Shown piece after piece: positions 1 to 7,594 of a stretch of DNA of 64,000 nt. The notes beneath the pieces are model-generated. The model was not told the DNA's origin and did not search any database. It saw only the letters and a list, made by a program, of their open reading frames with translations. The stretch spans positions 124,001 through 188,000 of the forward strand of contig NZ_JAUOPH010000004.1 of NCBI RefSeq assembly GCF_030546935.1, written 5' to 3'. The position numbers and the translations under genes were made by a program. Source of the stretch: Marinobacter sp. 2_MG-2023. GTDB lineage: Bacteria > Pseudomonadota > Gammaproteobacteria > Pseudomonadales > Oleiphilaceae. The first letter of the stretch is position 1; each line of letters begins with the position of its first letter.

Positions 1-215
1 CCGAACCCATCGGCGGTGTATTCGGCGCTGCCATGGTGTGGCTGGCAGAGCCGATTATGCCCTGGACTCTGGGTTTTGCTGCAGGAGCCATGCTATTCAT
101 TATCAGCAACGAGATCATTCCGGAAACCCACAGGAACAGCTATAAAACGCTGGCGACTTTCTCACTGCTGGTCGGTTTTGTCGTCATGATGTTCCTGGAC
201 GCAACATTGGGGTAG
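1..215 (+). CDS. ZIP-family divalent metal transporter, C-terminal fragment
   Basis: The reading frame is open from the left edge (codons in phase from base 3) and stops at TAG 213-215, so only about 70 C-terminal residues are present. The visible part contains the ZIP-family signature of the penultimate membrane helices, a Gly/Ala-rich helix followed by ISNEIIPETHR, in which His and Glu residues line the metal path in characterised ZIP proteins. A last hydrophobic helix (LLVGFVVMMFLDATLG) ends the protein. The family imports Zn(II) and related divalent metals across the inner membrane. Family assignment is fairly safe; the exact metal is not visible. Confidence 0.75.
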   Translation, partial: EPIGGVFGAAMVWLAEPIMPWTLGFAAGAMLFIISNEIIPETHRNSYKTLATFSLLVGFVVMMFLDATLG

Positions 216-279
216 CGTAACGGAAGACCGCTGTTAAATCAGGCCTCTATCTAAAACAGGCCTCTACGGAGATAACACC

Positions 280-1953
280 TTGCCCGATAAAAATAAAACG
301 CCGGGTCAGTTTGAATTTGACTACATCATAGCCGGCGCCGGAACAGCCGGCTGCCTACTGGCCAATCGTCTGAGCGCCAACCCGGAGAACCGGGTACTGC
401 TGATCGAGGCCGGAGGGCAGGACAATTACCACTGGATTCACATTCCGGTGGGTTACCTCTACTGCATCAACAATCCACGCACCGACTGGTGCTTTCGCAC
501 CGAGCCGGCACCGGGGCTCAACAACCGATCGCTGATTTACCCGCGCGGCAAAACCCTGGGCGGCTGCTCCAGCATCAATGGGATGCTGTATATCCGCGGC
601 CAGGAACGGGACTACAACCGATGGGCTGAAATAACCGGAGATGACGCCTGGACCTGGGAAAATTGCCTGCCGGACTTCATGCGACATGAGGACCATCACG
701 GCCTGGACGCCGGTGACCCTGACGATAGCAAGCTAAACCACTTCCACGGCCATGGCGGTGAATGGCGGGTAGAGCGCCAGCGCCTAAAATGGCAAGTACT
801 TGAAGATTTTGCTGAAGCAGCAGTTCAGGCGGGCGTTCCCCGCACCTATGATTTCAACCGGGGGGATAATGAAGGCGTTGATTATTTCGAGGTAAACCAG
901 CGTGCCGGCTGGCGCTGGAATACGTCAAAAGCCTTTTTGCGAAGCGCTGCAAAAAGGCCGAATCTCACCGTGTGGCACTCCACTCAGGTAGTGAGCCTGG
1001 AGATGGGCATGGATGGCAAACAGCCAAGGTGCACCGGCGTGCGCGTGGCAGGCACTGGCTTTCAAGATGCAACCCTGGCGACGGCCAGCCGCGAAGTTAT
1101 TCTATCGGCCGGCTCGATCGGCTCCCCGCAACTTTTGCAGCTGTCTGGAATAGGGCCATCCGACCTGCTGCAGGCATTGAACATTCCGGTAGTTGCAGAC
1201 TTGCCGGGGGTCGGCGAAAACCTTCAGGATCACTTACAAATCCGCTCCGTCTACAAAGTGACGAACGCGCTTACCCTGAACACCATGGCCAACTCTCTTT
1301 GGGGCAAGGCCCGGATTGGTCTTGAGTATTTGCTTAAACGCTCTGGCCCGATGAGCATGGCTCCGTCACAACTGTGCGCATTTACCCGCAGCTCGGATGA
1401 ATACGACCACGCCAACATCCAGTACCACATCCAGCCCCTGAGCCTGGATGCCTTCGGCCAGCCCCTGCACAATTTCCCGGCCATTACCGCCAGCGTGTGC
1501 AACCTCAATCCCACTAGCCGGGGCACCGTGCGTATCCGCAGCCGCAATCCTCTGGAGGCCCCGGCCATCTCGCCAAACTACCTGAGCACCCCGGAGGACC
1601 TGAAAGTTGCGGCAGACTCATTGCGGGTAACACGCCGCATTGCGCAACAGCCAGCCTTTTCAAAGTACATGCCAGAGGAATACAAGCCCGGGGCACAGTA
1701 TCAGACCGACGAGGATCTCAGCCGCCTGGCCGGAGACATAGGCACCACTATTTTCCATCCCGTGGGAACAACCCGCATGGGGCAGCCCGATGATGCAATG
1801 GCCGTGGTGGACTCTCATCTGAGAGTAATAGGTGTAACCGGGTTGCGTGTGGTGGACGCTGGTGTGATGCCCGTGATTACCAGCGGCAACACCAATTCAC
1901 CCACATTGATGATTGCCGAGAAAGCAGCAGGCTGGATTCTGGCAGGCAATTAA
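280..1953 (+). CDS. GMC-family FAD-dependent oxidoreductase (choline/alcohol dehydrogenase type)
   Basis: A 557-residue GMC flavoprotein. The N-terminus carries the ADP-binding beta-alpha-beta motif GAGTAGCLLANRL (from about residue 19), followed by GMC signature 1 around PRGKTLGGCSSINGMLYIRG. The C-terminal substrate domain has IFHPVGTTRMG, with the catalytic His, and NTNSPTLMIAEKAA. Family members oxidise primary alcohols or choline to aldehydes and pass electrons to quinones or other acceptors; AlkJ-like alcohol dehydrogenases are the closest type by length and motifs. The start is a TTG at 280 behind GGAGA at 268-272. No signal peptide is seen, so it is probably cytoplasmic or membrane-peripheral. 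Its stop codon overlaps the stop of the convergent downstream gene. The substrate is not determined. Confidence 0.88.
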   Translation: MPDKNKTPGQFEFDYIIAGAGTAGCLLANRLSANPENRVLLIEAGGQDNYHWIHIPVGYLYCINNPRTDWCFRTEPAPGLNNRSLIYPRGKTLGGCSSINGMLYIRGQERDYNRWAEITGDDAWTWENCLPDFMRHEDHHGLDAGDPDDSKLNHFHGHGGEWRVERQRLKWQVLEDFAEAAVQAGVPRTYDFNRGDNEGVDYFEVNQRAGWRWNTSKAFLRSAAKRPNLTVWHSTQVVSLEMGMDGKQPRCTGVRVAGTGFQDATLATASREVILSAGSIGSPQLLQLSGIGPSDLLQALNIPVVADLPGVGENLQDHLQIRSVYKVTNALTLNTMANSLWGKARIGLEYLLKRSGPMSMAPSQLCAFTRSSDEYDHANIQYHIQPLSLDAFGQPLHNFPAITASVCNLNPTSRGTVRIRSRNPLEAPAISPNYLSTPEDLKVAADSLRVTRRIAQQPAFSKYMPEEYKPGAQYQTDEDLSRLAGDIGTTIFHPVGTTRMGQPDDAMAVVDSHLRVIGVTGLRVVDAGVMPVITSGNTNSPTLMIAEKAAGWILAGN

Positions 1954-2630
1954 GCTGTCTGGGCAGACAGCCTGACGATATCCTGGTACTCCCGAATCTG
2001 AACCACCTGCTCGGCTGCAGATTCGCATGCCAGGTTACAAACCTCATTAACCATCGCACTGGCAACTGTCGCCGCTTCGATAGCACGGTATTTTTCCAGC
2101 GGGCCAACAAGAGCCCGATTGATCAGTGGCATAGCTTTGACACCTACAGCCTCTCCCAGGCGATGTTCATTCCTGGCACCCAGTAGCAGGCTGGGGTGGT
2201 AAATTGAAAGATAAGGGTACTCCAGGCCCTTAACGCCATCCTCCAGTTCACCTTTTACCCGGTTGTAGAATATGGTTGATGAAGAAGATGAACCTATAGC
2301 CGACATCAGAATAAATGCTTTAGCGCCCTCAACCCGGCCTAGTTCAGCGGCTTTCAGCCCATAACCAAAATCCACTTTACGAAACTGTTCCTGGGAGCCC
2401 GCCTTTTTGATCGTTGTACCCAGACAACAGATAATCGCATCCACCTGAAAGAGCCCGGTGTAGTCGCCCATGTGGTCAAAATCAATTTCCTCCTGGTGCA
2501 GCTTGCTGTGTTCAAGCCTTAACTTGCGCCTCAGTGGCACATTCACCAGTTCAACCTCATCACGGCCCAGCAACTCACTCAATACAAGTCCCCCGGTAAG
2601 CCCGGTAGCACCCAGTAATAGCACTCTCAT
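1950..2630 (-). CDS. NAD(P)-binding Rossmann protein (HTATIP2/atypical SDR-like)
   Basis: About 226 residues starting at the ATG at 2630, which has GAGAA upstream and begins directly with MRVLLLGATGLTGG, a complete nucleotide-binding glycine motif. A longer in-frame start at 2675 would add 15 residues with no family match. The protein resembles atypical short-chain dehydrogenases of the NAD(P)H-binding/HTATIP2 kind: a GATGLTG start, then IICCLGTTIKKAGS, SAIGSSSSS and YNRVKGELE, in which Tyr and Lys are spaced as in SDR active sites. The substrate is unknown. Its stop (TTA at 1950-1952 on the plus strand) overlaps the stop of the convergent GMC gene, leaving no intergenic space for a separate terminator. 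Confidence 0.75.
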   Translation of the reverse strand: MRVLLLGATGLTGGLVLSELLGRDEVELVNVPLRRKLRLEHSKLHQEEIDFDHMGDYTGLFQVDAIICCLGTTIKKAGSQEQFRKVDFGYGLKAAELGRVEGAKAFILMSAIGSSSSSTIFYNRVKGELEDGVKGLEYPYLSIYHPSLLLGARNEHRLGEAVGVKAMPLINRALVGPLEKYRAIEAATVASAMVNEVCNLACESAAEQVVQIREYQDIVRLSAQTA

Positions 2631-2702
2631 AGCATTCTCTTCTCTCAGCGCAGGCGCCCATAGTATCAAAGACACCGACAGACCGGAGCCCGCCTTTGGT
2701 AT

Positions 2703-3398
2703 CTAGAGCCCTTTCAGGTACTGCAAACCCGACAGCTGGTCCATCTGTCCGCGAATCCAGAATACCCGATCCCGGACATAGGGTGATGGAGAGTTCACGC
2801 TCAGCACATTCGGATTCGGCAAAACTGCGGCTAACCGTGCCGCCTGCTGCGCTGATAGTTGACGAGCAGGAATCCCGAAGTAAACCCGACTGGCGGCCTC
2901 AACCCCATATATTCCGGGGCCAAATTCGGCAATATTGAGGTAGACCTCCAGAATTCTCCGTTTAGGCCAAAGCCCGTCGACAGCCAGAGCAAGCCCCGCT
3001 TCCATCGCCTTACGCACGAAGCTGCGACCATTCCACAGAAACAGGTTCTTTGCGGTTTGCTGGGTGATCGTGCTTGCACCTCTGAGACCCTCACCGGCGT
3101 GATATTCGGCCAGGGCTTTGCGAATCGCCGCAAAGTCGACCCCCCAGTGATCCGGAAACCGCTGATCCTCACTGGCCACTACGGCAAGTGACATCCACGG
3201 CGAAATATCCGAATAGCTGACCCATTGCTGTCGTACCTCCTGGTCCGGATTTGCAATACTGTAACTAACGATGAACGCAGAGGTTGGCGGATTTACGTAC
3301 CGGAAAAGAAGCAACAGGGAAACAAATACCAACACCAGAGTGAGGAACACCCAAGCGGCTGCACGGAAAAACCGCCTAACCATTGATCTGCGGGCCAT
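2703..3398 (-). CDS. mtgA: Monofunctional peptidoglycan glycosyltransferase MtgA
   Basis: A GT51 glycosyltransferase of 231 residues that polymerises lipid II into glycan strands on the periplasmic side of the inner membrane. One N-terminal membrane helix (about residues 10-32) is followed by the GT51 motifs: [12 protein letters not shown] with the catalytic Glu at about 77, [16 protein letters not shown], then [22 protein letters not shown] and a final [11 protein letters not shown]. No transpeptidase domain follows, which separates it from class A PBPs. The ATG at 3398 was preferred over an in-frame upstream ATG at 3461 because it gives the usual family length and lies 8 bases after the stop of the upstream lipid kinase gene, implying co-transcription. 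Confidence 0.93.
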   Translation of the reverse strand: MARRSMVRRFFRAAAWVFLTLVLVFVSLLLLFRYVNPPTSAFIVSYSIANPDQEVRQQWVSYSDISPWMSLAVVASEDQRFPDHWGVDFAAIRKALAEYHAGEGLRGASTITQQTAKNLFLWNGRSFVRKAMEAGLALAVDGLWPKRRILEVYLNIAEFGPGIYGVEAASRVYFGIPARQLSAQQAARLAAVLPNPNVLSVNSPSPYVRDRVFWIRGQMDQLSGLQYLKGL

Positions 3399-3405
3399 AA
3401 GCGCG

Positions 3406-4308
3406 TTACCCAAGCCCCAGGCGGTCACTATCAGCCGTTCCCGTGCCCACCACTGACGCACCGATGACCCGGAGACAATGCTTGCGACAGGTTACGTGCA
3501 GCGGCGTCTTGCCCGCTTCATCACCATCTACGGTAACAGTCTGTGGACGGGAGGTAAGAACATCACAATGCTTACCTTTCAGGTGCACTACGGTACTGGT
3601 GCGGTCAGGAGACCTGCCGCTAAACCTGACCATGAGAAACGTCAGAATCAGTTGTATCAGAGGGCGTGGTTTTACGGCAATAACGTCCAGAAGACCATCG
3701 TCGGCAGTCGCTTGCGGAACCTCATTCCCTCCGCCGAAAAAGGCACCACTGGCTACGGCAATGGATAGCCAACGACCGCTCACAAAGGCCTGATCACATT
3801 TTATTTCTGCGTGAAAGCCTCGTTTGACTCTCGCACTACGTAACAGTTCAATGCCGTAGCTGAAGCGCCCGAGGAGTTTTTTGGCCGAGCCCTGCGATTC
3901 CCGAGCAGGAATCGTACCCAGGCCAATGTGGGCAACATTCAGGAATAGCCCATCACCAAACTCGGCAACATCAACCGTTTGCGTAATACCCTGCTGTACT
4001 AATTCACACACAGCCTCGGGTTCCTGGGGTAGCGCGAGGTTGCGAGCAAAATCGTTGGCAGTACCTGATGGCAAAACAGCCAGCGTGGCATTACGTTCAA
4101 GGCAGAGTCTGGCGCCAGCATTAACCGAACCATCACCACCGGCAACCATAACTACGTCATCAGGCTGTACCCGCTCAGCCCAGGTCTGCTCGCTGAAATC
4201 ACAACACTCCGGGCCGGTGATACCGGCGTTTTCAAGCCTTTCAAGCCAGAACGCCCGGCCTCTTTGGCCATCGCCTGCTTCTGGATTTGCAACCAGCCAA
4301 TAGGTCAT
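3406..4308 (-). CDS. Diacylglycerol kinase-family lipid kinase (YegS/DagK type)
   Basis: 300 residues with the DAGK catalytic domain layout: N-terminal WLVANPEAG, the nucleotide-binding [13 protein letters not shown], and [19 protein letters not shown], the signature of soluble bacterial lipid kinases related to YegS and DgkB. A C-terminal beta-rich domain carries VDGDEAG near its end. Family members phosphorylate diacylglycerol or other lipids with ATP. Its stop lies 8 bases upstream of mtgA on the same strand, so the two probably form an operon linking lipid turnover to envelope synthesis (inference from position only). The preferred lipid substrate cannot be read from sequence. Confidence 0.85.
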   Translation of the reverse strand: MTYWLVANPEAGDGQRGRAFWLERLENAGITGPECCDFSEQTWAERVQPDDVVMVAGGDGSVNAGARLCLERNATLAVLPSGTANDFARNLALPQEPEAVCELVQQGITQTVDVAEFGDGLFLNVAHIGLGTIPARESQGSAKKLLGRFSYGIELLRSARVKRGFHAEIKCDQAFVSGRWLSIAVASGAFFGGGNEVPQATADDGLLDVIAVKPRPLIQLILTFLMVRFSGRSPDRTSTVVHLKGKHCDVLTSRPQTVTVDGDEAGKTPLHVTCRKHCLRVIGASVVGTGTADSDRLGLG

Positions 4309-4459
4309 ATCATTCGCTTCTCTTTACCTGCGCCCATACATATTCCGGAAAACGATCGCATCCAACATACCTCAAACACGTCGCTACTGGGGTTACGATC
4401 AGGAAACCGGCGCCATATCTCCAGATAACAGATTGTCAGCCTATAGTTCAGTGTGTCCC

Positions 4460-5350
4460 TCAGGCTGGGCGTCTCTGCGATACCACCAGCGCAACGCCGG
4501 TTATAGAAACAATGCCTCCGACAATCGCCAGCACACCGAGGCGCTCATCAAACAGCCAGAAGGCCTCCAGAGCGGTCACCGGGGGGACAAGATAGAACAG
4601 GCTGGCAACCTGGGATGCCGCACCACGGCGAATCAACCACATGAGCAACAGAATTGCGCCAATAGAAACGCCCAGGACCAACCAGGCCATGGAAAGCTGC
4701 AATTGCAAAGACCAGACCACCTCCCGGGTCTCCAGCGTCAGCGCGCCAACCGCGAAAAACGTGGCTGCAGCGCCGTACTGGATAATGGTGCCCGCAACAA
4801 GATCTGCACCCGTACCATTGCGTTTCTGATAAACCGTACCCAATGAAATGCCAGCCAGGGCGAACAGAGCCCAGACAAGCGTCCAGAGGGGAAAGCCGGT
4901 ACCCGGATTGCCTGCCCCGCCAAACTTCTCCAACAAAACCAGCGTTACGCCCAACAACCCTAACCCAAGCCCGAGCCACTGTTTGCCTGAGACCGATTCC
5001 TTCAATACAAAAACCGCCACAGCAGCCGTTACCAATGGCTGCAGACCGACCACCAGAGACACTATACCGGAAGGCATTCCGTCCTGAATCGCGTAGTAAA
5101 CACCGCCAAGATAACACCCGTGAACCAGCAGCCCGGTAACTGCCAGATGCCCGGCAGCTCGCAAGCCCGGCCAGCGGGTTTTAAGCAACAATGCCAGCAC
5201 GAAAAGCAGCGCCAGTGTCAGCAGCATACGGATTAAAAGAAGTGTAAATGGCTCGGCATAGGGCAAGCCATATTTGGCACCGATAAAACCAGTGCTCCAC
5301 AACCATACAAAAAGGGCGGGGACGAAAAAGGAATAGAACATCTTGCGCAT
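4460..5350 (-). CDS. DMT-superfamily (EamA) transporter
   Basis: 296 residues with about ten hydrophobic helices arranged as two EamA repeats. The N-terminus FVWLWSTGFIGAKYGLPYAEPFTLLLIRM is typical of the first EamA repeat and the second repeat begins near the middle (PLWTLVWALFALAGISLGTVYQK). Such proteins are inner-membrane exporters of metabolites such as amino acids or small organic compounds. It sits alone between a 151-bp gap (4309-4459) and a 126-bp gap, on the same strand as the genes on either side. The substrate is unknown. Confidence 0.85.
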   Translation of the reverse strand: MRKMFYSFFVPALFVWLWSTGFIGAKYGLPYAEPFTLLLIRMLLTLALLFVLALLLKTRWPGLRAAGHLAVTGLLVHGCYLGGVYYAIQDGMPSGIVSLVVGLQPLVTAAVAVFVLKESVSGKQWLGLGLGLLGVTLVLLEKFGGAGNPGTGFPLWTLVWALFALAGISLGTVYQKRNGTGADLVAGTIIQYGAAATFFAVGALTLETREVVWSLQLQLSMAWLVLGVSIGAILLLMWLIRRGAASQVASLFYLVPPVTALEAFWLFDERLGVLAIVGGIVSITGVALVVSQRRPA

Positions 5351-5476
5351 AGCGAGTAGCCGGAATGAGGTGTTTAGGCGGTCACCCAGTATAGAAGCTC
5401 ATGCACATACATAACAGATACAGACGCCCAGCCAGAAGACCATCACAGATGGCCACCCGGCCGGAAAACTCACTGT

Positions 5477-5713
5477 TTATGTTGTAAGGATAGATTGTAG
5501 TTTCTGCGTCAACTCAACAGCCTCACTGCCCATAGGCGTGAGATAGCCGCCGTCATCGCGAGTAATCAACCCCTTGGCAAAAAGCCGCTCAGCGGCCTGC
5601 ACTGTCTCAGGTGCTGCATCATGCTGATGCACCTTGATACCAGCCTGGCCTGAGGAGGACTCAAACTGTGATAGCAGGTTAAGCTCGGCAATATGGTCTG
5701 GAGAAAATGGCAT
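5477..5713 (-). CDS. TIGR02647-type small conserved protein
   Basis: A 78-residue soluble protein starting MPFSPDHIAELNLLSQFE, with a good AAGGAA ribosome site. It matches my memory of the small gammaproteobacterial family TIGR02647. The composition and a short C-terminal segment (LFAKGLITRDDGGYLTPMGSEAVE) resemble a winged-helix-like fold in which a beta hairpin follows a helix, so nucleic-acid binding is conceivable, but this is inference. It lies 31 bases downstream of the envelope stress-like gene and may be co-transcribed with it. Confidence 0.7.
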   Translation of the reverse strand: MPFSPDHIAELNLLSQFESSSGQAGIKVHQHDAAPETVQAAERLFAKGLITRDDGGYLTPMGSEAVELTQKLQSILTT

Positions 5714-5744
5714 TGTGTTTCCTTGTCTCGTTTTGTTTTGATGA

Positions 5745-6221
5745 TCAGATACTGTCGGATCTCTTGTCCTGATCCAGAGTCAATTCCCGCTCGGTTTCAT
5801 TCCACTGCTCGGAAAATGTTTCATACGCGTCGGAGAAGCCTTTTTTAGCCCGCTCCCATGCCGATGCAGAACTGGCTTTGAGTTCGTTATACCAGACTTG
5901 CACCCGTTCACGCTGTTCTTGAAGAGACGCCAGGCTTTCCTGTGAACGCTCGCGGGCAGTGCTGCTCATGTCGTCCCAGTTTTCGGAAAGCTCTCTTTCT
6001 AGCTCCGCAATACGTCTGTCCAGAGCTGACAGTGTTCGATTGATAGAGTCCTCAGCCTGGTCTTTCTGGTCGGCACCGTATTCCTGTAGTGACTCGCCAA
6101 GCTCTCGGGTTTCCTGCTTGAGCTTGTCTACCGTTGAATCATTTGATTCCGCATACAAAGGCGCCGCAAGCGTGCATGAGGCTGCGACGAGCAAAGCACA
6201 GGTAATGCGTTTCAAATTCAT
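5745..6221 (-). CDS. Secreted coiled-coil protein of unknown function
   Basis: 158 residues when started at the ATG at 6221, which has AGGAG upstream; the longer frame from 6266 lacks a ribosome site. Residues 1-24 form a Sec signal peptide (basic start, hydrophobic core, cleavage after LYA). The mature protein is almost all charged amphipathic helix rich in Glu, Gln, Arg and Ser, with long heptad-like stretches (DKLKQETRELGESLQ, LDRRIAELERELSENW) and no cysteine. It is probably periplasmic and may associate with membrane or peptidoglycan. No catalytic motif is visible and the function is not recognised. Confidence 0.7.
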   Translation of the reverse strand: MNLKRITCALLVAASCTLAAPLYAESNDSTVDKLKQETRELGESLQEYGADQKDQAEDSINRTLSALDRRIAELERELSENWDDMSSTARERSQESLASLQEQRERVQVWYNELKASSASAWERAKKGFSDAYETFSEQWNETERELTLDQDKRSDSI

Positions 6222-6470
6222 AAAATACTCCTGAGCTACGTTTAATAAGAATAGCAGTAGCGCCACGATAACAATATCCCGCCCAACAACTTATCTTATA
6301 AAAGCTTAATCAACTGACAATAAAGTCTGTTTATCGCTGATAAAACATACTGTTAAAACTGAAAAGACTCCTCGGAAATGGCGCTTTGGTGTCCCCGAGA
6401 CTGCTTGAGATTTGTGCATTCCGGATGTGTGTGCCACGTTTACATGGAAGTTAAACAAGGAGGAAAGACT

Positions 6471-6647
6471 ATGCTTTATTGGGCTGTCATTTGTCTCATC
6501 ATCGCCATCATTGCTGGCGTTCTCGGTTTCGGGGGCATTGCAGGCACAGCGGCAGGTATCGCCAAAGTACTGTTCTTTATCTTTCTCATTCTGCTGGTGA
6601 TTTCTCTGGTCGCCAATGCAGTTCGCGGGCGGGGGCCAAAGGTCTAG
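6471..6647 (+). CDS. DUF1328 (YtjA-like) small membrane protein
   Basis: 58 residues, almost entirely two hydrophobic helices: [20 protein letters not shown], then a Gly/Ala-rich turn ([12 protein letters not shown]) and a second helix ending [10 protein letters not shown]. This is the classical DUF1328/YtjA pattern and length. The start at 6471 has AAGGAGGAAAG just upstream; an in-frame ATG at 6378 would add 31 unconserved residues. Family members are inner-membrane proteins, often stress-associated, without a defined biochemical role. It is monocistronic and followed by a GC-rich hairpin at 6675-6709. The 249 bp upstream of it are AT-rich and contain the divergent promoters. Confidence 0.88.
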   Translation: MLYWAVICLIIAIIAGVLGFGGIAGTAAGIAKVLFFIFLILLVISLVANAVRGRGPKV

Positions 6648-6674
6648 CGTTCTCAGTTAATTTGCTCAGCATTT

Positions 6675-6709
6675 CTGCCCTGGCACCTCTCAATGCCGTG
6701 CCAGGGCAG
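6675..6709 (+). terminator. Hairpin downstream of the DUF1328 gene
   Basis: A perfect 12-bp stem: CTGCCCTGGCAC at 6675-6686 pairs with GTGCCAGGGCAG at 6698-6709 across an 11-base loop. It begins 28 bases after the stop codon. The following bases are CTCTCCCGTTAACATTTTT, so the U-tract is delayed; it may act as a weak intrinsic terminator or a 3'-end stabiliser. Confidence 0.5.
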
Positions 6710-6838
6710 CTCTCCCGTTAACATTTTTCCGACAAGACTTTATGTCATTTCTGCGTGGTAGCGCCGTATAATCCCGGCTGTGTCTGTTTTACTATAACTT
6801 CAAGCACATATGTGGATTACGCTTTCCGCGAGTAGCCA

Positions 6839-7537
6839 ATGATACGTCACCAACACATCGCCCTACCCTTCCTCACCTTGCTGATCTGGTTTTCTGCACC
6901 GGTCACAGCGGACAACATCAAGCGTATTGTGCACCCCGACGGCCGAGTTGAGTTTACCAATGTAAAGAGCAACAGCCCTGGTAGAGCCTCCAGCAAAAGC
7001 GAGACTGTTTTCCGGTATCAGGACGAAAATGGCATCATCGCTTACAGTGGAACCCGGCCCTCAGTTTCAGATTTCGATGTAATCAGTTTCCACTGTTACG
7101 CCTGCGACCCCGACTCAAGCGTCAACTGGCGCACAACCCCGTTGTTTTCTGGCCGTTACGAGACCGAAATTAAAACGGCTGCCAGCGAATATGGCGTTGA
7201 TCCAGCGCTGGTACGCGCGGTTATCCATGCGGAATCTGCATTCAACGAGAAGGCGCTTTCCCCGGTGGGGGCGCAAGGGCTTATGCAATTGATGCCGGGA
7301 ACAGCTCTGGAGGTCGGCGTTCAAAACGCCATGGTAGCAGCAGAGAACATCCGCGGCGGAGTCACCTATCTTGCCAAAATGCTCGATCGCTTCAAAGGCG
7401 ATACGAGGCTGGCAACCGCTGCCTATAATGCTGGCCCCGGTGCCGTTAGCCGTTACGGTGGGATCCCTCCCTATGCCGAAACCAAAGCTTACGTTGAACG
7501 CGTAGGCATACTGCACGAGCGATACGCCAGCAACTGA
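6839..7537 (+). CDS. Lytic murein transglycosylase (SLT domain)
   Basis: 232 residues. The N-terminus is a signal peptide (MIRHQHIALPFLTLLIWFSAPVTA), followed by a DUF4124-like stretch with two IVHPDGRVEFTN/YQDENGIIAYSGT-like segments. The catalytic SLT domain occupies the C-terminal half: AVIHAESAFNEKALSPVGAQGLMQLMPGTA, with the catalytic Glu in HAESAFN, then AAYNAGPGAVSRYGG. Such enzymes cleave the MurNAc-GlcNAc bond and form 1,6-anhydro ends in the periplasm. The absence of a lipobox suggests a soluble periplasmic enzyme. It is transcribed alone and ends at a nested hairpin shared with the convergent putA. Confidence 0.87.
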   Translation: MIRHQHIALPFLTLLIWFSAPVTADNIKRIVHPDGRVEFTNVKSNSPGRASSKSETVFRYQDENGIIAYSGTRPSVSDFDVISFHCYACDPDSSVNWRTTPLFSGRYETEIKTAASEYGVDPALVRAVIHAESAFNEKALSPVGAQGLMQLMPGTALEVGVQNAMVAAENIRGGVTYLAKMLDRFKGDTRLATAAYNAGPGAVSRYGGIPPYAETKAYVERVGILHERYASN

Positions 7538-7545
7538 TCAATAAA

Positions 7546-7585
7546 CCGGCCGACCCGTCCCTGGGTCCAAGTTCTGCCGGCTTTT
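7546..7585 (+). terminator. Nested hairpin with T-run after the lytic transglycosylase
   Basis: CCGGC (7546-7550) pairs with GCCGG (7576-7580), and inside it GACCC (7552-7556) pairs with GGGTC (7563-7567). A TTTT run follows at 7582-7585. It starts 8 bases after the stop codon and lies between the convergent lytic transglycosylase and putA genes; the A-run on the other side (7543-7545) is short, so it should work mainly for the plus strand. Confidence 0.55.
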
Positions 7586-7594
7586 ACAGTAACT

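Noticed and set aside
3399-3461. Longer N-terminus of MtgA from the upstream ATG
   Set aside because: It would overlap the lipid kinase gene and add residues before the membrane helix not expected in the family.
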